Source: Ignavibacteriales bacterium
GTDB lineage: Bacteria; Bacteroidota; Ignavibacteria; Ignavibacteriales; Ignavibacteriaceae
Direction: 5' to 3'
DNA length: 64,000 nucleotides
Assembly (NCBI GenBank): GCA_016707585.1
Contig: JADJHL010000002.1
Coordinates: forward strand, 429,647 to 493,646
Shown here: one piece after another, positions 35,468 through 46,622 of the stretch
Numbering within the stretch: the stretch's first letter is position 1
Layout: each line of letters opens with the position of its first letter
Notes under the pieces: model-generated
The model's input: only the letters and a program-made list of their open reading frames with translations
Told to the model about the DNA's origin: nothing
Database searches by the model: none
Program-made: the position numbers and the translations under genes

Positions 35468-37201
35468 CTAATTCTCCTGAATTTCTTTTTGGTTTATTCT
35501 TAAATCTTTTAATCTAAGTTGCGGATAAGATCTGCCATCACGAACAGTTTTATCAATGGTATAAACAATATCCACTTTTACTTTTTTATCTGATAGCAAA
35601 TCTAAATATTCGCGCATATTAAAGCCAATACTATCAAATATCTTATCATTTCCATTTTGTTTAAAACATGCAATTAAATGATTGTTTCCAACTAATCGAG
35701 GACTGTTGCTTAGTTCAACACCTTCCGTTAAAAAAACAGGGCGCATATTTTCGGGGCCAAATGGTGCAAACTGATCAAGTATTCTTAAAAATTTTGGAGT
35801 GATTTCTGAAAGTTTAATCTTAGAATCAATAATAATTTCGGGAAACAAATCACTTCCAGTAATTGATTCCTTAACAATCTGGTTAAACTTATCTTTAAAA
35901 TCCTGAACTTTATCTAACTCAACAGCTAATCCGGCTGCTGCTTGGTGGCCACCAAAATGAATTAACAAATGTTCACATTTTTGAAGCGCTTCATAGATAT
36001 TAAAGTTATTAATACTTCTTGCAGATCCTTTTGCAATTCCATCTATAGTTGTAAGCATAATTGTTGGGCGATAATATTTTTCAACTAATCGTGATGCAAC
36101 AATTCCAATTACACCAGGATGCCATTCTTCCTGATGAAGAACTATTGCTAAATCATTTTCAAGATCGATTGAACTTTCTACTAGTTTTAAAGCGTTATCA
36201 AAAGTACCAACATCAATTTTTCTACGCTCACAATTTTCCGTTTCAAGTACTTTGGCCATTGTTCTTGCTTCATCAATACTTTTAGTAATTAAAAGTTCGA
36301 CAGCACGTTTTGCATCACCCAATCTGCCAACAGCATTTATTCTTGGTGCAATTGTAAAAACAACTTGCCCGGAATTTAAATTTCCTGGTTGCAATCCACT
36401 GCTTTCAATTAATGCTTGAATTCCCGGACGAGGATTACTATTTACAATATCCAATCCTTCTCTAACAAGAATTCTGTTTTCATCCATAAGTGGAACAATA
36501 TCAGCAGCACCAGCTAATGCAACAAGATCAAGATATTTTAATGGCATTTCACGTCTGCCAATTTTTTCAGCAATTCCCTGTGCAAGTTTAAATGCAACTC
36601 CGGCACCAGAAAGGTAATTGAAAGGATAATCACAGTTAGGTTTTAACGGATCTAAAACGGCAAGCGCATTTGGCAATTCATCCTTTGGTTGATGATGATC
36701 GCAAATAATTACATCCATTCCAAGATCGTTTGCATAAGCGGTTTCTTCTATCGCAGTTATTCCGCAATCAACAGTAATTAATAACTTAGCATTGTTATTA
36801 ATTTTTATCGCATCAATTCCATCTTTAGATAAACCATAACCTTCGTTCAATCTTCTTGGAATATAAAAATCAACATTTGCACCAAGTTCTTTTAAAAACA
36901 TATAGAGTAATGCGGTTGAACAAGTTCCATCAACATCATAATCCCCATAAATACAAATCGGTTGATTTTCTGTAAGTGCGCTAATAACTCGTTTAGCGGC
37001 AACTTCCATTCCGTTCATTAGATAAGGATCATGTAAAGATTCGATAGATGGGCGAAAGAAATATTTAGCTTGAGAAAATGTTTTAATCTCTCTGATAAAA
37101 AGCAGTTTAGCTAAAACTTCAGAAATATTTAGTGAGTCTGAAAGAGATTTTAGAGAATTATCATCTTCAACTTCTCTGATTTTCCAACGTTTATGTAACA
37201 T
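35468..37201 (-). CDS. recJ: Single-stranded-DNA-specific exonuclease RecJ
   Basis: 577 residues. The DHH motifs are GDYDVDGTCSTALLYMFL, VDCGITAIEE and DHHQPKDELPNALAVLDP. The DHHA1 part contains HFGGHQAAAGLAV, and an OB-fold lies at the C-terminus. It degrades single strands 5' to 3' in repair and recombination. With yebC, ruvC and ruvA it forms a minus-strand recombination cluster. The first ATG gives the canonical length. The RNase P RNA gene lies just upstream. Confidence 0.95.
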   Translation of the reverse strand: MLHKRWKIREVEDDNSLKSLSDSLNISEVLAKLLFIREIKTFSQAKYFFRPSIESLHDPYLMNGMEVAAKRVISALTENQPICIYGDYDVDGTCSTALLYMFLKELGANVDFYIPRRLNEGYGLSKDGIDAIKINNNAKLLITVDCGITAIEETAYANDLGMDVIICDHHQPKDELPNALAVLDPLKPNCDYPFNYLSGAGVAFKLAQGIAEKIGRREMPLKYLDLVALAGAADIVPLMDENRILVREGLDIVNSNPRPGIQALIESSGLQPGNLNSGQVVFTIAPRINAVGRLGDAKRAVELLITKSIDEARTMAKVLETENCERRKIDVGTFDNALKLVESSIDLENDLAIVLHQEEWHPGVIGIVASRLVEKYYRPTIMLTTIDGIAKGSARSINNFNIYEALQKCEHLLIHFGGHQAAAGLAVELDKVQDFKDKFNQIVKESITGSDLFPEIIIDSKIKLSEITPKFLRILDQFAPFGPENMRPVFLTEGVELSNSPRLVGNNHLIACFKQNGNDKIFDSIGFNMREYLDLLSDKKVKVDIVYTIDKTVRDGRSYPQLRLKDLRINQKEIQEN

Positions 37202-37242
37202 AAGAGAATTAATTATATTTTATAAGAACAAATCTAAAAGTT

Positions 37243-37646
37243 CAATCCTGTAAGCCGAATTCTGTAATCCCGACAAGTCGGGACGGCAATTATTTATCTT
37301 GTTCTGCTGTTACCAACAGACTTTAGCGGTCCACCCGAAAATCCAACCTGCAACTAAGCATTAGTTCAAAGCGAACAACTTTGTCCCGACAAGTCAGGAA
37401 GACTTTCTTACTTGACCTTGCTTCAGGTGTGGTTTGCCATGCGCCTAATATTACTATTAAACCGGTGAGCTTTTACCTCGCCTTTTCACCTTTTCCCTGA
37501 AAATAAATTCAGGGTAGTTTGTTTTCTGTGGCACTATCAGTCGATAATAGATTTCTCCATTAGCTCCCGGGCGTTACCCGGCACCTTGTTCTGTGAAGTT
37601 CGGACTTTCCTCCACCCGATAAATCGGATAGCAATTGCCCGGATTG
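37243..37646 (-). ncRNA. rnpB: RNase P RNA, bacterial type A
   Basis: Read on the minus strand the conserved core is clear: GGAGGAAAGTCCGAAC near the 5' end, the GCAAACCACACCTGAAGCAAG segment, and ACAGAATTCGGCTTACAGG near the 3' end. The ends are set by pairing of CAATCC (37641-37646) with GGATTG (37243-37248) as helix P1, giving about 404 nt. It is the catalytic subunit that trims tRNA 5' leaders. Two peripheral hairpins carry the palindrome TCCCGACTTGTCGGGA (37268-37283) and a diverged copy (37384-37399), which look like inserted repeats. End positions are good to a few bases. Confidence 0.93.
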
Positions 37647-37803
37647 AATTATTAGATTATTCTTTTAAATTTGAGCAGCATTTCTGCTAACTCAGCCAAT
37701 TACTTAATTAAATTTTTGTTGATAAGATTAACAAATTAGTAAATCATTAAGGTCGAATATAATAAATAAACAACCAGATTACTGTTTATAAATCTATAAA
37801 AAA

Positions 37804-38535
37804 TTAGTTTGCACCATCAACTTCTTCTGCAATTTCCTGCGAAATAAGAATTCTGCCGCAATATTCACAAGTAAATATTCTTGCGTTTCTTCTTATCTCT
37901 AATTGTCTTTGTGATGGAACAATATTGTGACATCCTGAACACGCTGATCTTTTTATTGTAGAAACAGCCTTGCCTTTTTTAGCTTTACGGATTCTCATAT
38001 AAACAGAAACATCCGGTTTCTTAACCTGATCTTCAATTTTTTTTCTGTCTGATAAAAGTTTTGTTTCTTCTACTTCATTAGCTTTTACAATTTCTTTTAA
38101 GTCAGCTTGTTTTTCACTAAGCTCTGCAAGCAGTTCATCAAGTTTTGGTTTAATATCTTCAACCTGTTGTGAAAGGCCTTTACTTGAATCAGCTAAAGCA
38201 TCATTTTCTGCAGTAAGTTTTGTTATTTGTTCTTCAGAGTGATCAATTTCTTTGGTTAACGCGTCGTACTCTTTGTTGTTTCTTACCTGATAAAGTTGAG
38301 CTTTAAATTTTTTCTGACTTTCTTTAAGCTTTTCAATTTCTTCTTCGTTTTGTGATCTTCTTTCAACGGATTCTTTTTGTTCGGTAGTTTTAGTCTCTAT
38401 TTCGGTATTTAATTCGTTGATTTTACTTTCCAAACTTCTAACCATATTTGGTAAATCACCACGCAGTTCTTCAAGTTTATCAAGTTGATCATCAACTAAT
38501 TGTAATTGGTAAAGTACTTTTAATCTATTATACAA
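37804..38535 (-). CDS. Coiled-coil protein with C-terminal C4 zinc ribbon
   Basis: 243 residues. A long coiled coil (about 10-175) is followed by basic RIRKAKKGKAVSTIKRSACSGC and a zinc ribbon with two C-x2-C pairs (CSGC near 200, CEYC near 223). The family (zf-RING_7, DUF164-like) is widespread. It is proposed to bind RNA or nucleic acid, and the Chlamydia homologue is a secretion-linked chaperone. The Nif3-family gene upstream ends 14 bp before this start, a pairing common in bacteria. Confidence 0.88.
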   Translation of the reverse strand: MYNRLKVLYQLQLVDDQLDKLEELRGDLPNMVRSLESKINELNTEIETKTTEQKESVERRSQNEEEIEKLKESQKKFKAQLYQVRNNKEYDALTKEIDHSEEQITKLTAENDALADSSKGLSQQVEDIKPKLDELLAELSEKQADLKEIVKANEVEETKLLSDRKKIEDQVKKPDVSVYMRIRKAKKGKAVSTIKRSACSGCHNIVPSQRQLEIRRNARIFTCEYCGRILISQEIAEEVDGAN

Positions 38536-38549
38536 TTTTTTCAGGCTCC

Positions 38550-39656
38550 TTAATTATTATAAAAAACGATTGGGTTTGTAGAACCCGTATACTTATAAAC
38601 TTTTGTTTTATCTGTTAAAGATTTTTCAATTCTATTTTTAATTTCATCTAAAGCAGGAATTTCAGTTTCATAATGTCCGGCATCAATTAGAAGAATTTCA
38701 TTTTCAGCATCTTGAAATGTATGATAATTTATATCTGCAGTTACAAACGCATCGGCATTTCCATTTATCGCAGCGTCAAGCAAATCACTTCCCGAGCCAC
38801 CGCAAACAGCAACTTTTTTAATTTTAGATTTAGCGCCTTGTGCAAATCTTAAATTTTTTGTCTTTAAAGATTTAGTTACAAGTTGTAAAAAATCTTTTTG
38901 CGATAATTCGTTTTCAAGTTCACCAATCACACCCATTCCATAATTTACATTCTCATTTACCAAGGAATAAACATCATAAGCAACTTCTTCATAAGGATGA
39001 ACTTTTTTCATCTCGGCTATAACTTTTTTCAAATCAAAAGAATTAACTAAAACTTCAATCTTTACTTCTTCAACCTTTTCAATTTTACCTTTTACACCAA
39101 ATCGTGGATTTGATTTTTCAGATCCTTTAAAAATTCCAGTTCCAATCGATCTAAAACTGCAATTTGTGTATTCACCGCTCATTCCAGCACCGGCATTATG
39201 CATAGCATCTGCAACTTTATCCGCATAATCAATTGGAACAAATACAACAAGTTTATTTTGATTTTGAGAAAGGTTAACCAGAAATTTTTGATTTGAGAGT
39301 TTGAGTTTTTTGGCAAGTTGAAAACTTACGCCATCTTTTGTAAAATCTAAATTTGTATGTGCAGAGTAAAGTGTAATATCTTTTTTAATAAGCTTTTCTA
39401 TAATTCTTGATTTCTTGTCGTTAACAACATCAAGTTTTTTTAATGATCGAAAGAGCAGCGGGTGATGGCTGATTATCAGTTTACAATTTTTTCGGTTTGC
39501 TTCATCCACAACTTTTTCATCAACATCCAAACAAAGTAAAATGTTTTTTACTTCTCGGCGCAATGATCCAACTTGCAATCCTACATTGTCTTTTTCCCAG
39601 GCAATTGATTTTGGAGCCCAGTCTTCAATTATTTTAATGATCTTATCACATCTCAT
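38550..39656 (-). CDS. Nif3-like dinuclear metal-centre protein
   Basis: 368 residues, the long form in which a PII-like domain (about 125-235) is inserted into the Nif3 fold. Metal ligands appear in ISHHPLLFRSLKKLD (His pair near 65), AHTNLDFTKDGVS (about 99) and LLIDAGHYETEIP (about 330). These were annotated as GTP cyclohydrolase 1 type 2 homologues, but the activity is doubtful for most members. It is probably co-transcribed with the zinc-ribbon gene. GTG and ATG alternatives were not needed; ATG 39656 gives the standard N-terminus. Confidence 0.92.
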   Translation of the reverse strand: MRCDKIIKIIEDWAPKSIAWEKDNVGLQVGSLRREVKNILLCLDVDEKVVDEANRKNCKLIISHHPLLFRSLKKLDVVNDKKSRIIEKLIKKDITLYSAHTNLDFTKDGVSFQLAKKLKLSNQKFLVNLSQNQNKLVVFVPIDYADKVADAMHNAGAGMSGEYTNCSFRSIGTGIFKGSEKSNPRFGVKGKIEKVEEVKIEVLVNSFDLKKVIAEMKKVHPYEEVAYDVYSLVNENVNYGMGVIGELENELSQKDFLQLVTKSLKTKNLRFAQGAKSKIKKVAVCGGSGSDLLDAAINGNADAFVTADINYHTFQDAENEILLIDAGHYETEIPALDEIKNRIEKSLTDKTKVYKYTGSTNPIVFYNN

Positions 39657-39662
39657 AATATC

Positions 39663-39698
39663 AAAAAAAAATGCACCCTACTTTTTTATGGGGTGCAT
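39663..39698 (-). terminator. Rho-independent terminator downstream of ispG
   Basis: ATGCACCC (39671-39678) pairs with GGGTGCAT (39691-39698). On the minus strand the stem is followed by TTTTTTTT (39663-39670). It lies 140 bp past the ispG stop and just before the Nif3 start, so it closes the ispG transcript. A smaller GACTGA/TCAGTC hairpin at 39727-39743 precedes it. Confidence 0.85.
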
Positions 39699-39837
39699 TC
39701 TTATAAACTTTTGGTCTTCGCATTTTGACTGATGAGGTCAGTCTTTGCAATAAATTTTAATTTTTTCGGGTTTTTTATTCTCATATTCAGTGCATAAATA
39801 TAATTCTATTAGAGAAAATATACAATTTTTGATTGAA

Positions 39838-41814
39838 TTAATTCACAGGTTCAACCCAATTTCCATCTTCTTTAATCAATTCAATCAGTTGATTAACAGC
39901 GTCATTTGCTGAAATATTTCTTCTAACAATATTTTTCTCTCTGTAAAGTGTGATTTTATCCACCCCGGAACCAACATAACCATAATCCGCATCCGCCATT
40001 TCGCCTGGACCGTTTACAATACAGCCCATAATTGCAATTTTTACACCTTTAAGATGTTCTGTTCTTTTGCGGATCATCTCCGTTGTTTCCTGCAAATCAA
40101 ATAGAGTTCTTCCGCAAGATGGGCAAGCGATGTATTCCATTTTGGATATTCGTAGTCTCGCAGCTTGTAAAATGTTAAATAAAAGCCGGTTTACAATTTT
40201 TTCCTTTGATTCGGATTTTTGATAAAACTTTTTACATATGTTCCTGATTTTTCAGGTTCACTTTAAAATTATCAACAGATAACCAAACTCCATCACCAAA
40301 TCCATCAATCAATAAAGAACCCAAATCTGTGGATGAATAAAGCTGTAAATCTTCAAATGCTATGTTTGCATAATCTCTTTTAAGGATAACTGGATTTGTG
40401 ATTTCATTTTCTATCAGTTCAAAAAAGGATCTTCGCTGCTCAGCCATTCCAGCAAGATTTTGTGTTTCTAAAATCAGAACAACCGATTTATCATTTTTTA
40501 TTTTATTAAATATTTCTTTAGATAAATCATCAATACTTAATGAAACAAAATTTAGTTCATTGGATTTTTTATTAGCATCAAGAAATTCTTTTGCTAAAAA
40601 GATTGGATAACTGTTGTAAGCGGTTTTTAAGTTTTTCCAAATCTCAAAATCATAAATTGCATTTAACCCATTTGGACAATCAAATGGTAAAATATTTTTC
40701 CAAGATAAATCAAATCAGCAGCGATGTCTGAAAGATTCCATTTATCGCTCGGCTCATCGTAAGTGTAACCAATATCAATCAAATCTTTTTGTGATGTGAT
40801 TTTTCTGTTTGAATAATCTGATACAACTCTTGGAACATTACTTCCTCCGATTGATAAAACTTCAAATGTTTTTCTTCTGTTATAAACAAATGGATCAATT
40901 GGCGATTCACTAACTTCTGCTATTGTTTTATGATTTTCTCTTCCTTTGTATCTATTAGCCAATGCAATTGCAACCGGAGCTTCAAATTCAGGATCTTCAG
41001 TTAATGAAACTCTAATTGTATCGCCAATTCCATCTTCAAGTAAAGCTCCAATTCCAAGTGCTGATTTAATTCTTCCATCCTCACCACCGCCTGCCTCAGT
41101 TACTCCCAGATGAAGCGGATAATTCATTTCTTCTGCTTCCATTTTGTTAATCAGCAATCTATAAGCCTGAACCATAACTTGTGGATTACTTGCTTTCATC
41201 GATAAAACTATGTTGTGATAATTTTCATCTTCACAAATCCTTAAAAACTCCAAAGCCGATTCAACCATTCCAAGTGGTGTATCACCATAACGACTCATAA
41301 TTCTATCAGACAATGAACCATGATTTGTTCCAATTCTCATTGCTGTACCATATTCTTTGCAAATCTTTACAAGCGGAGTAAATCTTTCTCTAATTCTATC
41401 CAGTTCTTCCTGATATTCAGCATCGCTGTATTCAATTAAATCAAATTTTTTCTTATCAACATAATTGCCTGGATTAACACGAACTTTTTCAACAATTCGT
41501 GCTGCCATTTCCGCAGCGTTTGGAGTAAAGTGAATATCTGCAATTAATGGAACTGTATATCCGCGAACTTTTAATTCCTTTTTTATTGCTTCAAGATTTT
41601 TTGCTTCGTTAATACTTGGGGCGGTTATTCGCACATACTCACAGCCAGCTTCAACCATTCTTATTGTTTGCTCAACTGTTGCAATTGTGTTCATCGTATC
41701 AGTTGTTGTCATCGATTGAATACGTATTGGATTGTTTCCACCAAGCGGAATATCACCAACATAAACTTCATAAGTTTTGTATCGCGAATATTGCGTTAGG
41801 CTGTTACAGTATTT
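39838..41814 (-). CDS. ispG: 4-hydroxy-3-methylbut-2-enyl diphosphate synthase, long form, frameshifted
   Basis: Coding sequence lies in three pieces: up to 40663, about 40662-40232, and 40231-39838. The N-terminal TIM barrel includes MTTTDTMNTIATVEQT and ADIHFTPNAAEMA, followed by the large insert domain of the Bacteroidota/Chlorobi/plant form, then the 4Fe-4S domain with CPSCGRTLFDL and GCIVNGPGEMADADYG. The breaks fit one missing base in the T-run 40695-40699 and one extra in 40248-40252. Homologous sequence (YSRYKTYEVYVGDIPLGG) extends upstream of ATG 41712 to a stop before 41814 without ATG, GTG or TTG, so a third indel, probably in the run 41812-41816, hides the start. It catalyses the penultimate MEP-pathway step. 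Confidence 0.88.
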
Positions 41815-41998
41815 TTATTTGATTAATATGGTTTTGATTCTTCTGATGTTGCTAAGTGTTTGATGATTTTCTAAAGAATTTCCGCAAAACCAAATCGCTT
41901 AATGCACAATTTAGTAGTTCTTTTATCAAATATAAAAATAATTACATCCACACCGAAAGACTTAAATTACTGAATCTTAATCTTATTATATTTCGGAT

Positions 41999-43874
41999 AT
42001 GCGAATCCCTGAATCGAAAATAGAAGAAATACGCAATTCAATCAGTATTGTTGATGTAATTTCTGAATATGTGCAATTGCGAAAGCGTGGAAAAAACTAT
42101 ATCGGCTTGTGTCCCTTCCATTCTGAAAAAACTCCTTCGTTTACTGTGACTGAAGAAAAACAGATTTTTCATTGTTTTGGCTGCCACGCTGGTGGTAATG
42201 TTTATAAGTTTTTGATGGATTATAAAAAAATATCTTTTGTAGAAGCTGTTCAGGAAATTGCCGAGCAACAAGGAATTGAAATTAATTATGATGATGAAGG
42301 ATTTAACGAAAAGCAATCCGAGCAGGAAATACTTTATGATATAAACACTGAGGTTGCGAGATATTTTTCAAATAATCTTTTACACGATGCCGAAGGTGAA
42401 ATTGCAAGAACCTATTTCCAGAAACGAAATCTTAAAATTCAAACAATGCGTTCTTTTGGTTTGGGTTATGCACACAATGGATATGAAAATCTTGTAAACT
42501 TTCTTAAAGAAAAAAACATTGATCTTGAAAAAGCTTTACAACTTGGTTTGATTGGACGAAACAACGATGGAAGAGTTTATGATAAACAAGCCGGCAGAAT
42601 AATCTTTCCAATATTTTCTCCAAACGGAAGAGTTGTTGCATTTGCCGGAAGAAAACTTCGCGAAGATGATTCGGGTGGAAAATATATTAATTCTCCTGAA
42701 TCAATTATCTACATTAAAGGAAGAATTTTTTACGGACTTTCTCACGCTAAAGATGATATAAGAAAACTCGATAAAGCAATCATCGTTGAAGGCTATATGG
42801 ATTTGATTTCACTTTATCAAGCTGGAGTTAAAAACGTAGTAGCAGTTTCGGGCACAGCCTTAACGGATGATCAAGCCCAGCTACTTTCTCGTTATACGAA
42901 AAATGTTGTTCTTTTATTTGATGCTGATGCAGCAGGAATAAAAGCATCTATGCGCAGCATTGAAATTTTACTTAAGCGTGATTTTGATGTTAAAATTTCT
43001 ACTCTGCCTAAAGGTGAAGATCCTGATTCTTATGTTACAAAATTTGGTAAAGAGGCTTTTGATGAAATTATTAAAACGAGCTGAAAATTTTCTTGAGTAT
43101 CAAACAGAATACTATGAAACACAGGGAATGTTTGATGATCCAACAAAAATGGCAGAAGCTATTCGCGATCTTGTAAAACCAATCGCATTAGTTAGTGATG
43201 AGTTGAAACGAAATCTATTAATAAGAAACATTGGTAGAAAATTTAATCTGCGCGAAAAATTAATTGAAGCTGAATTGGATAAAGCACTTGATTTTCAAAA
43301 GAAACAAAACAGATTACAATCTCAAAGAATATTTAAGAAAGAAGAAGCACAGCAGGAAAGTTTAATTCCGAGTGAGAAGAAAACTATTCCTCCACACTTT
43401 TACAATACTGAGAGAGAGCTTATAAGACTGTTGTTTGAAAATAATGAAGAGATAATCGGACTTATTACATACAACGTTCACGAAGAAGATATACTTGTTG
43501 ATATTCACAGAAATGTTTTTGAAAAAGTTTACTTTGAATATGAAAATCGTGGCAGTTTAAATCCTGCCGATTTAATTTCTTTATACGATGATGAAGTTCA
43601 ATCTTACTTAAGAGAATTAACAATTGAGAAATACAGCTTAAGTAATAACTGGCAGGATTTGAATCCTTCAATCACTCAGGAAATGATAACTAAAAAATAT
43701 GCAATTGATTTATTAGTAAAGTACAAACAAATGCACATTGATTTGCAAATTGCTGCAAATGTTGGTGCGCAGGAAAATGCCGATAGTGAAGAAAGATTAC
43801 TCGAGTTGATGAAAGAAAAACACGAACTAGAAAGACTAAAAAAAATAGTTCGCGAAGAACTTGAGAAACAATAA
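41999..43874 (+). CDS. dnaG: DNA primase, one frameshift
   Basis: The CHC2 zinc finger (CPFHSEKTPSFTV then FHCFGCH, about 38-65), the primase core and TOPRIM motifs (AIIVEGYMDLIS, LFDADAAG) lie in 41999-43084. The C-terminal part, including the DnaB-interacting helical domain, continues in another frame to 43874. Removing one A from AAAA at 43073-43076 joins EAFDEII to KRAENFLEYQTEYYET and gives about 625 residues, the normal length. A truly truncated primase would probably be lethal, so a consensus error, or less likely slippage at the A-run, is the better reading. Confidence 0.9.
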
Positions 43875-43880
43875 AATTTA

Positions 43881-43926
43881 CTCAGTGGTTCTCTGTGATA
43901 CCTCTGTGTTTCTCCGTGAAAGAATT
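43881..43926. repeat. CTCTGTG-type repeat, copy upstream of recQ
   Basis: CTCAGTGGTTCTCTGTG followed by CTCTGTGTTTCTCCGTGAA. The last 25 bp (43902-43926) match 46151-46175 downstream of recQ with two differences. Confidence 0.65.
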
Positions 43927-43967
43927 TAACATTCCACTTTGCGGGGATTAAAATCAATTCAAAAACT

Positions 43968-46138
43968 TTGATGCAAAAAGCAAAACAAATTTTAAAAGAA
44001 ATATTTGGTTATGATTCTTTCCGTCCGTTGCAACAGGAAATAATAGAAAGTATTGTAAACAAAAAAGATTGTCTTGTTGTTATGCCAACAGGCGGCGGTA
44101 AATCTTTGTGTTACCAAATTCCTGCCTTGATGTTTGATGGGCTAACAATTGTTATTTCACCATTGATTTCATTAATGAAAGATCAGGTTGAGCAGCTTAG
44201 ACAACTTGGCGTTGAAACAGCTTTGCTAAACAGTTCATTATCACAAAAAGATTACAATTTAAATTTTGCAAATGTAAAATCAGGCAAAGCAAAACTGCTT
44301 TATCTTGCACCCGAATCTTTACAGAAAGAAGACATTAACAATTTGCTTAAAAGTGTAAAAGTAGATTGCATTACGGTTGATGAAGCACATTGTATTTCGG
44401 AATGGGGACATGATTTTAGAAAAGATTATAGACAGCTCGGCAACTTTAAAAAAAGTTTTTCATCTGCAGTTTGTATTGGTTTAACCGCAACTGCAACTCC
44501 GCGTGTGCAGGATGATATAATGAAAAACTTAAAAATGAATCATCCTCAAAAATTTATTGCAAGTTTTGATAGACCGAATTTATTTTTACAAGTAATTCCC
44601 AAACGCGAACCTTTCCAGCAAGCGATTGAATTTCTTAACGAACATAAAAATCAATCGGGAATAATTTATTGTTTCTCGCGTAAGCAAGTTGATAGTCTTC
44701 ACGAAAACTTATCTGAACTTGGATATTCAACAAAACCATATCACGCAGGTTTGTCTGATGAAGAAAGAAATACAAACCAGGATTTATTTATTAAAGATGA
44801 AGTTCAAATTATTATCGCAACAATTGCATTTGGAATGGGAATAAATAAATCCAATGTGCGTTTTGTGCTTCATTATGATCTGCCAAAAAATCTTGAATCA
44901 TATTACCAGGAAATAGGAAGATCCGGACGAGACGGAGTTCGATCTGATTGTCTTTTGCTTTTTAGTTACGCAGATATTTCCAAGATAAATTATTTTATTG
45001 ATCAAAAAGAAGATGAACGGGAAAGACATTCTGCAAAAGTTCATCTTGAAGCAATGATTAAATACGCTGAGACAGAAATTTGCAGAAGACATCCGCTGAT
45101 TAATTATTTTGGAGAGGTTTATAAAGTTGATGATTGTGCGATGTGTGATAATTGTTTAGCTGAAGAAGATGATAATGATAAAACTGATGTTACTGTTTAT
45201 GCACAAAAGTTTTTATCAACATTAAAGCGCACCGGAGAAGTTTTTGGTTTAAATTATATAATTGATGTTTTGCTTGGGAATGACACAGACAGAATTCTAA
45301 GTAATAATCATCATAAACTTAGTGTGTTTGGTGTTGGAAAAGAACTAAACAAAAAACAATGGCAGATTCTTTCGCATCAGTTAATTAGAAAAGAAATTGT
45401 TATTCGTGATAGTGATTACGGAAGTTTAAAGTTATCGCAATCCGCTTCGGATGTTTTGTTCAATAACAAAAAAGTTTTTGGTGTGATTAAAGAGCCTGAA
45501 GTAAAAAAGAAAAAATTAAAATCTGTTGGAATTGAATACGACCAAAAATTATTTGAACTATTGCGAGTAAAAAGAAAACAAATTGCTGATCAAAAAGGGA
45601 TTCCTCCATTTGTAATTTTTGCGGATAGTTCACTTATACAAATGGCAACAGATTTTCCTCAAACTGATAATGGGTTTTTAAGAATTGGTGGTGTTGGGTT
45701 AAAAAGTTAGAAAGTTATGGGGCCACATTTTTAACTATAATTAAAAATTATGTTAAGAATAATGATGTAAAACAAAAAAGCGTTAAAGATACAACACGAA
45801 TCAAAAAATCTTCACTCGATGAACCAAGACATCGAGTTGTTGCAAAAGCTTATAATGATGGAAGTTCAATTACTGAGTTAGCAGAAGAATATAATGTTCA
45901 GGAACAAACTATTATAAACCATCTTGCAAGATTTACAAATGAAGGCAATAAGGTTAGATTAAATGGTTTGCTGGAGAAAGTAACGATTGATAAATCCAAA
46001 CAGAAAAAAGTTTTTAGCGAGTTTGATGAAAATGGAACAGTTACTATGAAAAATATTTTTGAAAAATTTAATGGCGAAATTTCTTATAATGAACTTCATC
46101 TTTTAAGAGTTATTTATCTTAATAAGCATAAAAAATAA
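43968..46138 (+). CDS. recQ: ATP-dependent DNA helicase RecQ with C-terminal HTH extension, one frameshift
   Basis: Walker A is PTGGGKSLCYQIPA, the DEAH box VDEAHCISEWGHDFR, and motif VI YYQEIGRSGRDG. The RQC zinc site is CRRHPLINYFGEV... CAMCDNC and the HRDC domain starts near residue 515. The frame stops at 45710, but after inserting one A in the run 45701-45705 the protein continues (KLESYGATFL...) through an HTH-like tail (ITELAEEYNVQEQTIINHLA) to 46138, about 723 residues. That tail belongs to the long RecQ form of this phylum. It unwinds DNA 3' to 5' in repair. Both sides of the gene carry the same CTCTGTG-type repeat. Confidence 0.9.
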
Positions 46139-46150
46139 AATTAATGAAAA

Positions 46151-46200
46151 CTCTGTGTTACTCCGTGAACGAATTCTTGAATCCATTACGCAGAGAATAC
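46151..46200. repeat. CTCTGTG-type repeat, copy downstream of recQ
   Basis: CTCTGTGTTACTCCGTGAA (46151-46169) in direct orientation with the copy upstream of recQ. It is followed by CGCAGAGAATACACTGAGAG (46182-46201), which is the opposite-strand version of that copy's CTCAGTGGTTCTCTGTG half. Confidence 0.65.
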
Positions 46201-46262
46201 ACTGAGAGAAGCATTCATTGACTTCTTAATTGTAAATTGTACATTTTATATTCTAAATTGAA

Positions 46263-46579
46263 ATGAATTACCGACAAGCAAAAAACGGAAAACTAATGAT
46301 AGAAATCTTACCGGATAAGTGTGATTTCTGTGGTTGCTGTGTTGGTGTTTGTCCCGAAGATGCAATCGAATTAAAAGAAGCAGAAATTTTTATTATAGAC
46401 GAACGTTGTACAAATTGTTCCAAGTGTGTTTGGTCGTGCCCAATTGAGGTTATTAAGTTTGTAATAAAAAATGGATTTTTGTTTGAAAAATCTTTCCAGA
46501 TGAAGAAAATGGCTGCTTTACCGGGAGATCCGTGTGCACATTTTGTTTAAAACTATGGAAAATTGGAACACGTGGTTGA
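46263..46579 (+). CDS. 2[4Fe-4S] ferredoxin, probable frameshift near the 3' end
   Basis: Two cluster motifs are plain: CDFCGCCVGVCPEDAIE and CTNCSKCVWSCPIE. The open frame ends at 46550 with the unremarkable tail FEKSFQMKKMAALPGD. Adding one A to the run 46486-46490 instead gives FEKIFPDEENGC followed by the Cys-rich tail FTGRSVCTFCLKLWKIGTRG, ending at 46579. I favour this version because the indel fits the pattern seen in neighbouring genes. A start at ATG 46296 (MIEILPDKC) is an alternative. It probably donates electrons to the reductase encoded 43 bp downstream. Confidence 0.75.
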
Positions 46580-46622
46580 TTTGCAAGGAACAGATTAGAA
46601 CAGATAAGCATGGATAAAGAAA

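Noticed and set aside
43073..43084. Programmed frameshifting in dnaG
   Set aside because: No stimulatory stem-loop or canonical slippery heptamer is evident, and the same kind of break occurs in many unrelated genes nearby.
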